The notes below the pieces were generated by a model. That model saw only the letters and a program-made list of their open reading frames with translations. It was not told the origin of the DNA and did not search any database. Shown in pieces: positions 56,726-64,000 of a stretch of DNA of 64,000 nucleotides (position 1 is the stretch's first letter; every line of letters starts with the position of its first letter). The position numbers and the translations under genes are program-made. The stretch is taken from contig CAVPJX010000001.1 in assembly GCA_963705545.1 (NCBI GenBank), positions 434,001 to 498,000 on the forward strand, given 5' to 3'. This DNA comes from DATBLY01 sp963705545 (GTDB taxonomy: Bacteria; Actinomycetota; UBA4738; HRBIN12).

Positions 56726-57780
56726 AGGTGCTCCACGAAGAAGAAGGAGACCGCCATGATGACGTACGCGCCCGTCAGCTGGGCTCCCTCGAGCCAGTTG
56801 CTCTCCCCGTCGAGCGAGATCAGCGTCATCAGGAGGGCCGAGAGGCCGACCGCGGCCACCTCGAACGTGCTGAACACGAAATCCATGGGGTGGCCGACCA
56901 GCAGGCTGATGAACACCAGGATGGGCGCCACGAACAGCGCGATCTGGGTCGACGAGCCGATCGCGATCTCGAGGGTGACGTCGACCTTGTTCCGCAGCGC
57001 GAACATCACCGCCGACGAGTGCTCGGCCGCGTTGCCGATCACCGGGATCAGGATCAACCCGACGAAGAACTCCGAGAGCCCGAGCGACTCGAGGGCCGGT
57101 TCGAGCGAGCTCACCAAGGACTCGGACATCAGGGCGACCAGCGCCGTGGAGACCAGCAGCATGCCGACCGCGCGGTTCCGGGACCAGACGGGTCGTTCGC
57201 CCTCAGCTGGCGTACGGAACAGGTGCTCGTGCGTGACGAGGGTGAAGATCAGCGCCGCCGCGTAGAGCAGGATCAGGACGCCGGCCACCACGCCGCTCAC
57301 CACCTCTCGCTCCGCGAACGTCGCGCCCTCGGTGCCGAGCGCGAACAGCGCCGGCATCAGCAAGCCGGTCACCGCGAGCGCCAGCGACGTCGCGTGGACG
57401 GATGCCGCGCGGGCGTTGAACGACTGCCGTTCGTGCTTCAACCCTCCGAGCAGGAGGGAGAGACCGAGGACCAACAGCAGGTTCCCGAGGATCGAGCCGG
57501 TCAGCGATGCCTTCACCATCTCGATCCGGTCGTCGAGGATCAGGAAGATCGCGATGATGAGCTCGGTCACGTTCCCGAACGTCGCATTCACGAGCCCACC
57601 CACCCGGGGTCCGGTGTGCAGGGCAAGCTGTTCGGTCGATCGGCCGATCAGTCCGGCGAGCGGGAGGATCGCGGCCGCCGAGGTCAGGAAGATCGCGAGA
57701 TCGGGAGCCCGGGCCACCCGGAGCCCGATCGCGATGGGGACCAGGACGAGCAGCCAGTCCAGGGAGGGGCGCCGTTCCAC
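56722..57780 (-). CDS. calcium/proton exchanger (CaCA superfamily, Cax type)
   Basis: 352 aa with about eleven helices. Two inverted alpha-repeat signatures, LVNATFGNVTELIIAIFLI and PVIGNAAEHSSAVMFALRNK, are the hallmark GN.TE and GNAAEH motifs of Cax exchangers; the acidic residues bind Ca2+. It exports Ca2+ using the proton gradient. GTG 57780 lies 7 nt after TAGGCT (57788-57793). It is translationally coupled to the DUF2207 gene. Confidence 0.94.
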   Translation of the reverse strand: MERRPSLDWLLVLVPIAIGLRVARAPDLAIFLTSAAAILPLAGLIGRSTEQLALHTGPRVGGLVNATFGNVTELIIAIFLILDDRIEMVKASLTGSILGNLLLVLGLSLLLGGLKHERQSFNARAASVHATSLALAVTGLLMPALFALGTEGATFAEREVVSGVVAGVLILLYAAALIFTLVTHEHLFRTPAEGERPVWSRNRAVGMLLVSTALVALMSESLVSSLEPALESLGLSEFFVGLILIPVIGNAAEHSSAVMFALRNKVDVTLEIAIGSSTQIALFVAPILVFISLLVGHPMDFVFSTFEVAAVGLSALLMTLISLDGESNWLEGAQLTGAYVIMAVSFFFVEHL

Positions 57781-57858
57781 GGCGCGAAGCCTAGAGGGGG
57801 GTCGGGGCCGCCGCCATCACCACGGGTCGGCCGCGCCGGCCGGATGGTCTGAGGCGGA

Positions 57859-58317
57859 CTAGCCGACGGCGTGCGGCACGCTGCCGCTCGCGCTCCCGGC
57901 GCCCTCGAGGGCTTCCTGCAGGACGTCCCACGCGAGCACCGCGCACTTGATGCGGATCGGGTACTTCACGACGCCTTTGAGCGCGACGAGGTCGCCCAGC
58001 CGATCCTCGTCCGGTTCGACCTCGCCCGCCATCATCCCCCGGAAGTCGTCGGCGAGCGCCATCGCGTCGTCCACCGACCCACCGCCGACCGCCTCGGTCA
58101 TCATCGACGCGCTGCTCTGCGAGATCGAGCACCCGGCTCCCTGGAACGCCACGTCGCCGACGCGATCGCCCTCCAGGTGCACGAGGATCGTGATCTCGTC
58201 GCCGCAGAGCGGGTTGTTGCGGGTGCACGAGAGCTCCGCACCCGGGAGGTCGCGCTTGTTCCGCGGGTTCTTGTAGTGATCGAGGATGACTTCCTTGTAG
58301 ATGTCGTCGAGCGCCAC
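57859..58317 (-). CDS. sufU: SufU iron-sulfur assembly protein (SufS sulfur acceptor)
   Basis: 152 aa. YKEVILDHYKNPRNKRDLPGAE opens the IscU-like fold; the three cysteines are in NNPLCGDEI, GAGCSISQSSASMM and YPIRIKCAVLAWDVL, with the SufU-specific insert between the second and third. In Gram-positives SufU binds zinc and takes sulfur from SufS. GTG 58317 has GGAGGG just upstream. It is the last gene of the suf operon. Confidence 0.94.
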   Translation of the reverse strand: MALDDIYKEVILDHYKNPRNKRDLPGAELSCTRNNPLCGDEITILVHLEGDRVGDVAFQGAGCSISQSSASMMTEAVGGGSVDDAMALADDFRGMMAGEVEPDEDRLGDLVALKGVVKYPIRIKCAVLAWDVLQEALEGAGSASGSVPHAVG

Positions 58318-58348
58318 GCTTCCCTCCGTGTTCCCGGCCGGCCGGGGC

Positions 58349-59590
58349 CTAGCCGGCGAAGATCCCTTCCGCCTTCTCGAGGGCATCGACCAGCAGGTCG
58401 ACCTCGTCCTTGGTGTTGTACACGTAGAACGACGCGCGCGCCGTGGCGGGCGTGTCGAACCTCCGCATCACGAGCTGCGCGCAGTGATGGCCCGCCCGGA
58501 TCGCGACGCCCTCCTCGTTCAGGATCGTCGCGAGGTCGTGGGGATGGACGTCCTTGTACCAGAAGGAAACCGCTCCCCCGCGGATCGACGCGTCCTTCGG
58601 ACCGTACACCGTGGCGCCGGCCTCCAGGAGTTGGTCGAGCGCGTAGCGCGTGATCTCCTCCTCGTGCGCCCGGACCTTGTCCATCCCGAGCGATCGGAGG
58701 TAGTCGATCGCCGCTCCGAGACCGACCTGCTGCGCGATCTGCATCGTCCCGGCCTCGAACTTGTACGGGATGGGCTTGTAGGTGCTGTGGTCGTGGAAGA
58801 CCTCGTGGATCATCTCGCCGCCGCCGAGCATCGGATCCATCGCGTCCAGCAGCTCCGGCTTGCCGTACAGGCCGCCGGACGCGGTCGGCCCGAGCATCTT
58901 GTGGCCGCTGAACGCGAGGAAGTCGCAGCCGAGCGCGGATACGTCGATCGCGTGGTGCGGGGCCAGCTGGGCCGCGTCCACGACGACGATCGCGCCGACC
59001 GCGTGCGCGGCCTCGATCAGCTGCCGCAGCGGGGTGATCGTCCCGAGGGCGTTCGACATCCCGGTCACGCCCAGGACCTTCGTGCGCTCGGTCAGGAGCG
59101 ACCCCAGGCCTGACAGGTCCAGGAGGCCATCGTCGGTCAACGGGATGAACCTCAGCTCGGCGCCGGTCGCGGCGGCCGTCATCTGCCACGGGACGATGTT
59201 CGAGTGGTGCTCCATGTCGGTCAGCAGTACCTGATCGCCCTCGCGGAGGAACTTCCGGCCCCAGCCCTGCGCCACGGTGTTGATCGATTCCGTGGTCCCA
59301 CGCGTGAAGACGATCGTCTCGGGTTCGGGCGCTCCGAAGAACGCAGCGAGCTTCACCCTCGCGCCCTCGAACCGCTCCGTCGCCTCCTCCCCGAGCTGGT
59401 AGATGCCCCGGTGGGCGTTCGCGTTGTGGTTCGCGTAGAAGTCGGCCTCGGCGTCGATCACCTGCCGAGGCTTCTGCGAGGTCGCGGCGCTGTCGAGGTA
59501 CACGAGCGGCTTGCCGCCCACGGTCCGGCCGAGGATGGGGAAGTCCTCCCGGATCCGGTCGACGTCCAGGCCTCCCACGTGCCCGCTCAT
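58349..59590 (-). CDS. sufS: cysteine desulfurase SufS
   Basis: 413 aa class V PLP enzyme. YLDSAATSQKPRQVIDA, FTRGTTESINTVAQGWG, the PLP-Asp in VVVDAAQLAPHHAIDV, the PLP-Lys in FLAFSGHKMLGPTASGGLYG and the group II active Cys in AIRAGHHCAQLVM are all present. It provides persulfide for SUF Fe-S assembly via SufU. Start ATG lies 10 nt after the sufC stop. Confidence 0.96.
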   Translation of the reverse strand: MSGHVGGLDVDRIREDFPILGRTVGGKPLVYLDSAATSQKPRQVIDAEADFYANHNANAHRGIYQLGEEATERFEGARVKLAAFFGAPEPETIVFTRGTTESINTVAQGWGRKFLREGDQVLLTDMEHHSNIVPWQMTAAATGAELRFIPLTDDGLLDLSGLGSLLTERTKVLGVTGMSNALGTITPLRQLIEAAHAVGAIVVVDAAQLAPHHAIDVSALGCDFLAFSGHKMLGPTASGGLYGKPELLDAMDPMLGGGEMIHEVFHDHSTYKPIPYKFEAGTMQIAQQVGLGAAIDYLRSLGMDKVRAHEEEITRYALDQLLEAGATVYGPKDASIRGGAVSFWYKDVHPHDLATILNEEGVAIRAGHHCAQLVMRRFDTPATARASFYVYNTKDEVDLLVDALEKAEGIFAG

Positions 59591-59600
59591 CCTCGCCGCC

Positions 59601-60395
59601 TCACCCCTCGTCGTCTTCGGCCGGGCCCGCCTCGAGCCCGAGCTCCTCGCGGAATCCCTCGTACCCCTTCGCTTCGAGCTCGGTCGCGAGCTCAGGCCCG
59701 CCCGACCTCACGATACGACCCGCCATCATCACGTGGACGTGCTCGGGCGCGATGTAGTTGAGCATGCGCTGGTAGTGGGTGATCAACAGGACCCCCAGGT
59801 TCGGTCCGACGAGCTGGTCCACGCCCATGGCGACGGCCTTCAACGAGTCGATGTCGAGGCCGGAGTCGGTCTCGTCGAGGATCGCGATCTTCGGCTCCAG
59901 CACGGCGAGCTGCAGCACCTCGTTCTTCTTCTTCTCGCCGCCCGAGAAGCCCTGGTTCACGTATCGCTGGACCATCGAGTCGTCGACGTCGAGCAGCTCC
60001 ATCTTGGCCTTCATGTGCTTGCGGAAGGCGAGGGCGCTGATCGGCTCGCCCTTGACGGCCTGGTAGGCCGTCCGAAGGAAGTTCACGACGGAGACGCCGG
60101 GGACCTCGGTCGGGTACTGCATCGCCAGGAAGAGCCCGCGCTTGGCTCGCTCGTCCGGCTTCAGGGCCGTGACGTCCTCCCCGTTGAACAGCACGCGCCC
60201 CGCGGTGATCACGTAGCCGGGCCGCCCCATGATCGCGTTCGACAGGGTCGACTTCCCGGACCCGTTCGGGCCCATCAGCGCGTGCGTCTCTCCCTGCTTC
60301 ACCGTGAGGTCGATGCCCTTCAGGATCTCCTTGCTCTCCACCTCCACGTGGAGGCCTTCGATCTGGAGCGTGGCCGCCCCGTTCTGTTCGCTCAT
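59601..60395 (-). CDS. sufC: SUF ABC-type ATPase SufC
   Basis: 264 aa. Walker A is MGPNGSGKSTLSN, the signature NQGFSGGEKKKNEVLQLA, Walker B AILDETDSGLDIDSLK, and the H-loop LLITHYQRMLNYIAPE. This matches SufC throughout, including the FSGGEKKKNE signature. ATP hydrolysis rearranges the SufBCD complex for cluster assembly. The ATG follows the Rieske stop by 1 nt. Confidence 0.96.
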   Translation of the reverse strand: MSEQNGAATLQIEGLHVEVESKEILKGIDLTVKQGETHALMGPNGSGKSTLSNAIMGRPGYVITAGRVLFNGEDVTALKPDERAKRGLFLAMQYPTEVPGVSVVNFLRTAYQAVKGEPISALAFRKHMKAKMELLDVDDSMVQRYVNQGFSGGEKKKNEVLQLAVLEPKIAILDETDSGLDIDSLKAVAMGVDQLVGPNLGVLLITHYQRMLNYIAPEHVHVMMAGRIVRSGGPELATELEAKGYEGFREELGLEAGPAEDDEG

Positions 60396-60396
60396 C

Positions 60397-60711
60397 TCAC
60401 ACCTCGATCAGGATGTCGTCGCCGACGGTCCGGACCACGTAGGCCCCGACCGGCGTCGTGGCCGGCAGGGTCCGGGCCGCACCGGTGTTCAGGTCGAACG
60501 TCGAGCCGTGCTTCGGGCACTCGATCGTCTCGTCGTCGGCGTCGACCTCGCCCTCGTCCAGGAAGAAGTGCGCGTGGGAACAGATCGCATCGACCGCCCG
60601 GTACCCCGCCTCGCCGAGGTTCGCCAGGGCGACCAACTTGCCCCCGACGGGGAACCGCCGGGCCTCCCCCTCGGGCACGTCGCCCACGCCGCACACACGC
60701 ACGAGCGTCAT
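60397..60711 (-). CDS. Rieske-type 2Fe-2S ferredoxin of the suf operon
   Basis: 104 aa. The Rieske ligands are C44-x-H46 (ICSHAHFF) and C65-x2-H68 (IECPKHGSTFD), with a beta-strand fold around them as in dioxygenase ferredoxins. A gene of this type sits between sufD and sufC in many actinobacterial SUF operons and probably supplies electrons or tests cluster assembly; its role is unproven. The start overlaps the sufD stop (TGATG). Confidence 0.9.
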   Translation of the reverse strand: MTLVRVCGVGDVPEGEARRFPVGGKLVALANLGEAGYRAVDAICSHAHFFLDEGEVDADDETIECPKHGSTFDLNTGAARTLPATTPVGAYVVRTVGDDILIEV

Positions 60712-62024
60712 CAACGCGTGCCCCCCGCCAGCTCGGCGGCGATCGCGGCCTCGGCGCCCTCGCGGACCTCGGCGATCGCGACCCGGTCGAGGACTTCCTG
60801 GAAGAACCCCGTCACGATCAGGCGCTCGGCGTCGGCCCGCGCGATCCCGCGGCTCTCCAGGTAGAAGAGGGCCTCCTCGTCGACCGGCCCGACGCTCGCG
60901 GCGTGCCCGCACCGCACGTCGTTCGCCTCGATCTCCAGGTTCGGGATGGCGTCGGCCTTCGCATGCTCGGACAGCACGATGTTCCGGCTGGTCTGCATCG
61001 CGTCGGTCTTCTGCGCGTCCGGGCGCACGTGGACCCATCCGCTGTAGACGGCGCGGCTCCGGTCGCGCAGGGCACCCTTGTACAGCAGATCGCTCTTGCA
61101 GTTGGGCGCGACGTGGTCCTGCTCGGTGCGGTGGTCGAAGTGTTGATCGCCGTCGGCGAAGAACACGCCGAGCATCTCGCTGAACCCGCCGGGCTCTGCG
61201 AGCACCGTCTCGGTCTCGGTCCGAGACAGATCTGCCCCGAAGCCGAGCGAGAGCGTCCGGATCTCGGCGTCGCGACCGACCCGGGCTCGCTGGACCCCGA
61301 GATGGGTCACCCCGCGGCCCCAGTCCTGGATCGACGCGTAGCGGACCCGGGCGCCGTCGCCGACCACGATCTCGGTCACGGCGTCGGAGAACGCCCGCGT
61401 CAGGTCGGGCGAGACGAACCGGTCGATGAACGTCACGGAGGCGTTCGCCCCGACGACGATCAAGGTGTGCGGGAAGATCGCGGCGCCGTCGGCATCGAGG
61501 TAGGTGAGCGTCTGCAGGGGCAGCCCGACCTCGACGCCATCGGGCACGTGCACGAACGTCCCACCCGTGCGGAAGGCGCCGTGCAGCGCGACGAACTTCG
61601 TGCGGTCCGTGGGCACGAGGGCGTGCAGGTACGGCTCCACGAGCTCGGGATGCAGCGCGCTCGCCGCGTCCAGATCGGCGAACACGACGCCCCGCTCGGC
61701 GAGGTCCGATACGGCGCGCGTCGAGATCACCTCGGAGTTGCGCTGGACCTGAAGACCGGCACGCTCGCCGGTGGCGCCGACCGCCTGGAGGACGCCGTGC
61801 CGGTTCATCGCCTCGGGACCCCCGCCCGGGGTGAAGGGTGCGAACGCGAGCTCGAAGCCCGAGAGATCCGTGTATCGCCACTCCTCCGTCTCCTGCGACG
61901 GGATCGGCAGCGCGTCGAACGCGCGCAGGGCCCGGAGCCGGACGTCCCCCGCGAACCCCGCGACCTCCGGCAGCTCGACCAGGGCACGTTCGTCGAAGCG
62001 GGTGGTGGTGGCGATGTCGCTCAT
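60711..62024 (-). CDS. sufD: SUF scaffold component SufD
   Basis: 437 aa. The N-terminal helical domain ends with EEWRYTDLSGFELAFAPF. The core is the parallel beta-helix typical of SufB/SufD, including LQTLTYLDADGAAIFPHTLIVVGANASVTFIDRF and HFDHRTEQDHVAPNCKSDLLYKGALRDRSRAVYSGWVHVRP. The C-terminal HAASVGPVDEEALFYLESRGIARADAERLIVTGFF is the SufBD end signature. It forms the SufBCD complex. Confidence 0.95.
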   Translation of the reverse strand: MSDIATTTRFDERALVELPEVAGFAGDVRLRALRAFDALPIPSQETEEWRYTDLSGFELAFAPFTPGGGPEAMNRHGVLQAVGATGERAGLQVQRNSEVISTRAVSDLAERGVVFADLDAASALHPELVEPYLHALVPTDRTKFVALHGAFRTGGTFVHVPDGVEVGLPLQTLTYLDADGAAIFPHTLIVVGANASVTFIDRFVSPDLTRAFSDAVTEIVVGDGARVRYASIQDWGRGVTHLGVQRARVGRDAEIRTLSLGFGADLSRTETETVLAEPGGFSEMLGVFFADGDQHFDHRTEQDHVAPNCKSDLLYKGALRDRSRAVYSGWVHVRPDAQKTDAMQTSRNIVLSEHAKADAIPNLEIEANDVRCGHAASVGPVDEEALFYLESRGIARADAERLIVTGFFQEVLDRVAIAEVREGAEAAIAAELAGGTR

Positions 62025-62037
62025 GCTCGAAGCTCGG

Positions 62038-63450
62038 TCAGCCGACCGAGCCCTCCATCTGCAGCTCGATCAGGCGGTTCAGCTCGACCGCGTACTCCAT
62101 CGGGAGCTCCCTCGTGATGGGCTCGATGAACCCGTTCACGATCATCGCGGTCGCTTCCACCTCGGAGAGGCCGCGGCTCATCAGGTAGAAGAGCTGGTCC
62201 TCGCCGACCTTCGAGACCGTGGCCTCGTGCCCGAGCGCAGCGGTCTCGTCCTCGACCTCGATGTACGGGTACGTGTCCGAACGGCTCTCCTCGTCGAGGA
62301 TCAGCGCGTCGCAGCGGACGTTCGACCTCGCGTGGTGCGCCTCGGGTTCGACCCGGACCAGCCCACGATAGCCCGTGCGCCCGCCGTCCTTCGAGACGGA
62401 CTTCGACGTGATCACGCTGGTCGTATACGGAGCCGCGTGGATCGCCTTGCCGCCGGCGTCGGTATGCATCCCCTTGCCGGCGAACGCCACCGAGAGCACC
62501 TCGCCGCGGGCACCCTTGCCGAGCAGGTAGATCGACGGGTACTTCATCGTCACCTTCGAGCCGATGTTCCCGTCGACCCACTCCATCACCGAGTCCTCGT
62601 AGGCCGCGGCGCGCTTCGTGACCAGGTTGTAGACGTTCGTCGACCAGTTCTGGATCGTGGTGTAGCGGACCCGGGCGCCCTTCTTCGCGACGATCTCGAC
62701 CACCGCGGAGTGCAGCGAGTCGCTCGAGTAGATCGGGGCCGAGCAGCCCTCCACGTAGTGCACGTAGCTGCCCTCGTCGGCGATGATCAGCGTCCGCTCG
62801 AACTGACCCATGTTCTCCGCGTTGATGCGGAAATAGGCCTGCAGCGGGATGTCGACCTGCACGCCGGGTGGCACGTAGATGAACGACCCGCCCGACCACA
62901 CGGCCGTGTTCAGCGCCGCGAACTTGTTGTCGTTGGATGGGATCAGCGTGCCGAAGTACTCCCTCACCAGGTCGGGGTAGTCACGCAGCGCCGAGTCCAT
63001 GTCGGTGAAGAGCACGCCGATGTCGTCGAGCTCCTTCTTGATCTTGTGGTACACGACCTCGCTCTCGTACTGCGCGCTCACACCCCCGAGGTACTTCTTC
63101 TCCGCTTCGGGGATCCCCAGCTTGTCCCAGGTTCCTCGGATGTCCTCGGGCAGGTCCTCCCAGTTGCTGGCCTGCTTCTCGGTGGAACGGATGAAGTAGA
63201 AGATGTTGTCGAAGTCGATGTCGGAGAGGTCCGCTCCCCACCACGGCATCGGGCGGGCATCGAAGTACTTCAACGCCTTCAGCCGGGTCTTCCGCATCCA
63301 GTCGGGCTCGCCCTTGAGCGAGCTGATCTCCTCGACGACCGTGGGCGAGAGCCCGCGCTTCGGTTCGAAGACGGAGTGGTCCGCGTCCTTCCAGTCGAAG
63401 CGGTAGCCCTTGCTCAGCTCCTTGAGGTGCTCTTCCTGGGTGACGGCCAC
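62038..63450 (-). CDS. sufB: SUF scaffold SufB
   Basis: 470 aa. LSKGYRFDWKDADHSVFEPKRGLSPTVVEEISSLKGEPDWM, FYFIRSTEKQASNWEDLPEDIRGTWDKLGIPEAE, then the beta-helix core with YVEGCSAPIYSSDSLHSAVVEIVAKKGARVRYTTIQNWS (the catalytic Cys region) and the C-terminal GHEATVSKVGEDQLFYLMSRGLSEVEATAMIVNGFIEP. It is first gene of the operon sufB-sufD-Rieske-sufC-sufS-sufU. GTG 63450 has GGGGGA about 8 nt upstream. No sufR regulator is present in the window upstream of it. Confidence 0.97.
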   Translation of the reverse strand: MAVTQEEHLKELSKGYRFDWKDADHSVFEPKRGLSPTVVEEISSLKGEPDWMRKTRLKALKYFDARPMPWWGADLSDIDFDNIFYFIRSTEKQASNWEDLPEDIRGTWDKLGIPEAEKKYLGGVSAQYESEVVYHKIKKELDDIGVLFTDMDSALRDYPDLVREYFGTLIPSNDNKFAALNTAVWSGGSFIYVPPGVQVDIPLQAYFRINAENMGQFERTLIIADEGSYVHYVEGCSAPIYSSDSLHSAVVEIVAKKGARVRYTTIQNWSTNVYNLVTKRAAAYEDSVMEWVDGNIGSKVTMKYPSIYLLGKGARGEVLSVAFAGKGMHTDAGGKAIHAAPYTTSVITSKSVSKDGGRTGYRGLVRVEPEAHHARSNVRCDALILDEESRSDTYPYIEVEDETAALGHEATVSKVGEDQLFYLMSRGLSEVEATAMIVNGFIEPITRELPMEYAVELNRLIELQMEGSVG

Positions 63451-63491
63451 AGAGGTTCCCCCGATCGGGCGCGTGATGGGCGGACCTCCCT

Positions 63492-63541
63492 AGGGTACCG
63501 TCGCCCCCCGCTGAAAGTCCACCGGCGGGGTGGGATTTCAG
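63492..63541 (-). promoter_or_regulatory. suf operon promoter with a long inverted repeat over the -35
   Basis: On the minus strand: -35 TGGACT (63516-63521), 18-nt spacer, -10 TACCCT (63492-63497). The inverted repeat CTGAAAGTCCACC-GGCGG-GGTGGGATTTCAG (63511-63541), 13-bp arms with one mismatch and one wobble, covers the -35 and extends upstream. It could be the operator of a SUF regulator. Alternatively it is the terminator of the PAP2 gene, whose stop is at 63587, though no T-run follows. Confidence 0.5.
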
Positions 63542-63586
63542 TCAGCGACGATCAGCATCCCTTGGGATCGTCCCGGAGCGATCACC

Positions 63587-64000
63587 TCACTCGCCCGGCG
63601 CTGCCTCCCGAGCCTCGCCGACGGCACTCGTCGCGCGATGCTCGGGAACGCCGCCGACGTACGTGGCGATCCCTCCCGCGGCCAGTCCGAGGCAGGCGCC
63701 CCCGACCACGTCGAGCGGTAGGTGGGCACCCACGTACAGGCGGCCCATCGAGACGACGACCCCCAGGATCACCGGCAACCATCGCCAGCGCTTGGGCAGG
63801 TACGCGAACAGGATGAACGCGAGCGTGGCCGACACCGCCGCATGCCCCGACGGGAACCCGTGCTCCCCCGCCCCGACCCCCCGGAGGTTCACCTCATCGA
63901 GCAGCCGCCCGGGCCGATCCCGGACCCAGACCGCCTTCGCGATCTTCGCGATCACGTAGACGCCTGCGCCGGCGATCATCAGCTCGATCGCGAGGCGGTT
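63587..64000 (-). CDS. PAP2-family phosphatase (C-terminal part, runs off the window)
   Basis: 137 residues visible; the frame is still open at position 64000, so the start is outside. The three PAP2 signatures are present: KAVWVRDRP (K-x6-RP), GFPSGHAAVSATL (PSGH) and MGRLYVGAHLPLDVVGG (R-x5-H-x3-D). Helices FILFAYLPKRWRWLPVILGVVVSM and CLGLAAGGIATYVGGV suit an integral membrane lipid phosphatase, for example acting on undecaprenyl pyrophosphate or phosphatidic acid. Confidence 0.88.
   Translation of the reverse strand, partial: NRLAIELMIAGAGVYVIAKIAKAVWVRDRPGRLLDEVNLRGVGAGEHGFPSGHAAVSATLAFILFAYLPKRWRWLPVILGVVVSMGRLYVGAHLPLDVVGGACLGLAAGGIATYVGGVPEHRATSAVGEAREAAPGE

Noticed and set aside
1..64000. 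tRNA, rRNA, prophage, insertion sequence, integron or attachment site
   Set aside because: No tRNA-like cloverleaf, transposase, integrase or terminal inverted repeats were seen; base composition and gene density look even throughout.

Overview
The window is 64 kb of very GC-rich DNA, tightly packed with genes on both strands. It comes from an actinobacterium (Actinomycetota). The marks of that phylum are a WhiB-type Fe-S regulator, an actinobacterial SUF operon with a Rieske ferredoxin inside it, an F420-type luciferase-like oxidoreductase, a deazaflavin-dependent nitroreductase-like protein, a TIGR03083-type protein, a small DUF6457 protein, a LexA box of the GAAC-N4-GTTC type, and many start codons sitting 6-7 nt after a TANNNT hexamer (leaderless transcripts). 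I cannot assign a genus. I see no tRNA, rRNA, CRISPR array, prophage, insertion sequence or origin, so this looks like ordinary chromosome.

1-12.7 kb: a molybdenum/formate region. An NAD-type formate dehydrogenase is encoded on the minus strand by a catalytic gene, a NuoE-NuoF fusion and an iron-sulfur gene. The catalytic gene contains an in-frame TGA followed by a SECIS-like hairpin, so it almost certainly encodes selenocysteine. The usual FdhA polypeptide is split: its N-terminal 2Fe-2S/4Fe-4S part, including the [4Fe-4S] domain that normally belongs to the catalytic chain, is a separate downstream gene. MobA follows, and FdhD and DUF6457 lie nearby. A frameshifted metallo-hydrolase, a cyclic 2,3-diphosphoglycerate synthetase-like P-loop protein, carbamate kinase and a partial EEP-family gene complete the left end. 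A 9-residue-repeat protein, an RDD membrane protein and a VIT1/CCC1 transporter lie between the formate dehydrogenase and fdhD.

12.7-26.2 kb: a DnaQ-like exonuclease with a cNMP/CBS/DUF294 protein, then one-carbon genes: formate-THF ligase, two tandem GcvT/DmdA-like proteins behind a palindromic promoter, and 5-formyl-THF cyclo-ligase. The cyclo-ligase is the last gene of a chain of overlapping genes (ArsA ATPase, a small Cys protein, ROK kinase, LLM oxidoreductase). A SRPBCC protein, a zinc-ribbon membrane protein and a PimB-like glycosyltransferase follow.

26.4-35.2 kb: whiB, two heptose-biosynthesis genes (hddA, gmhA), a very large secreted protein of 13 Calx-beta repeats broken by three clustered frameshifts, and an exonuclease/GIY-YIG (UvrC-like) repair gene behind a LexA-controlled promoter.

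35.2-53.9 kb: thiolase, an Lrp-type ligand-binding protein, a cluster of small proteins with a receiver domain, an aquaporin-family channel, a NifS-like desulfurase, 2-oxoacid:ferredoxin oxidoreductase (korAB), aldo/keto reductase, a cNMP-binding protein, methionine synthase metH, a class III aminotransferase, an ErpA/IscA protein, a YbaK protein, glycerate kinase, a TIGR03083 protein and an ECF sigma/anti-sigma pair.

53.9-64 kb: a GNAT/FemAB-like protein, a DUF2207 membrane protein, a Ca2+/H+ antiporter, the operon sufB-sufD-Rieske-sufC-sufS-sufU with a palindrome over its promoter, and a partial PAP2 phosphatase.

Formate dehydrogenase, formate-THF ligase, cyclo-ligase, the GcvT-like proteins, MetH and KorAB fit a folate/formate one-carbon metabolism that needs Mo or W, selenium and many Fe-S clusters. 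Two cysteine desulfurases, SUF and ErpA could serve that demand. The linkage is inferred from content and proximity only.
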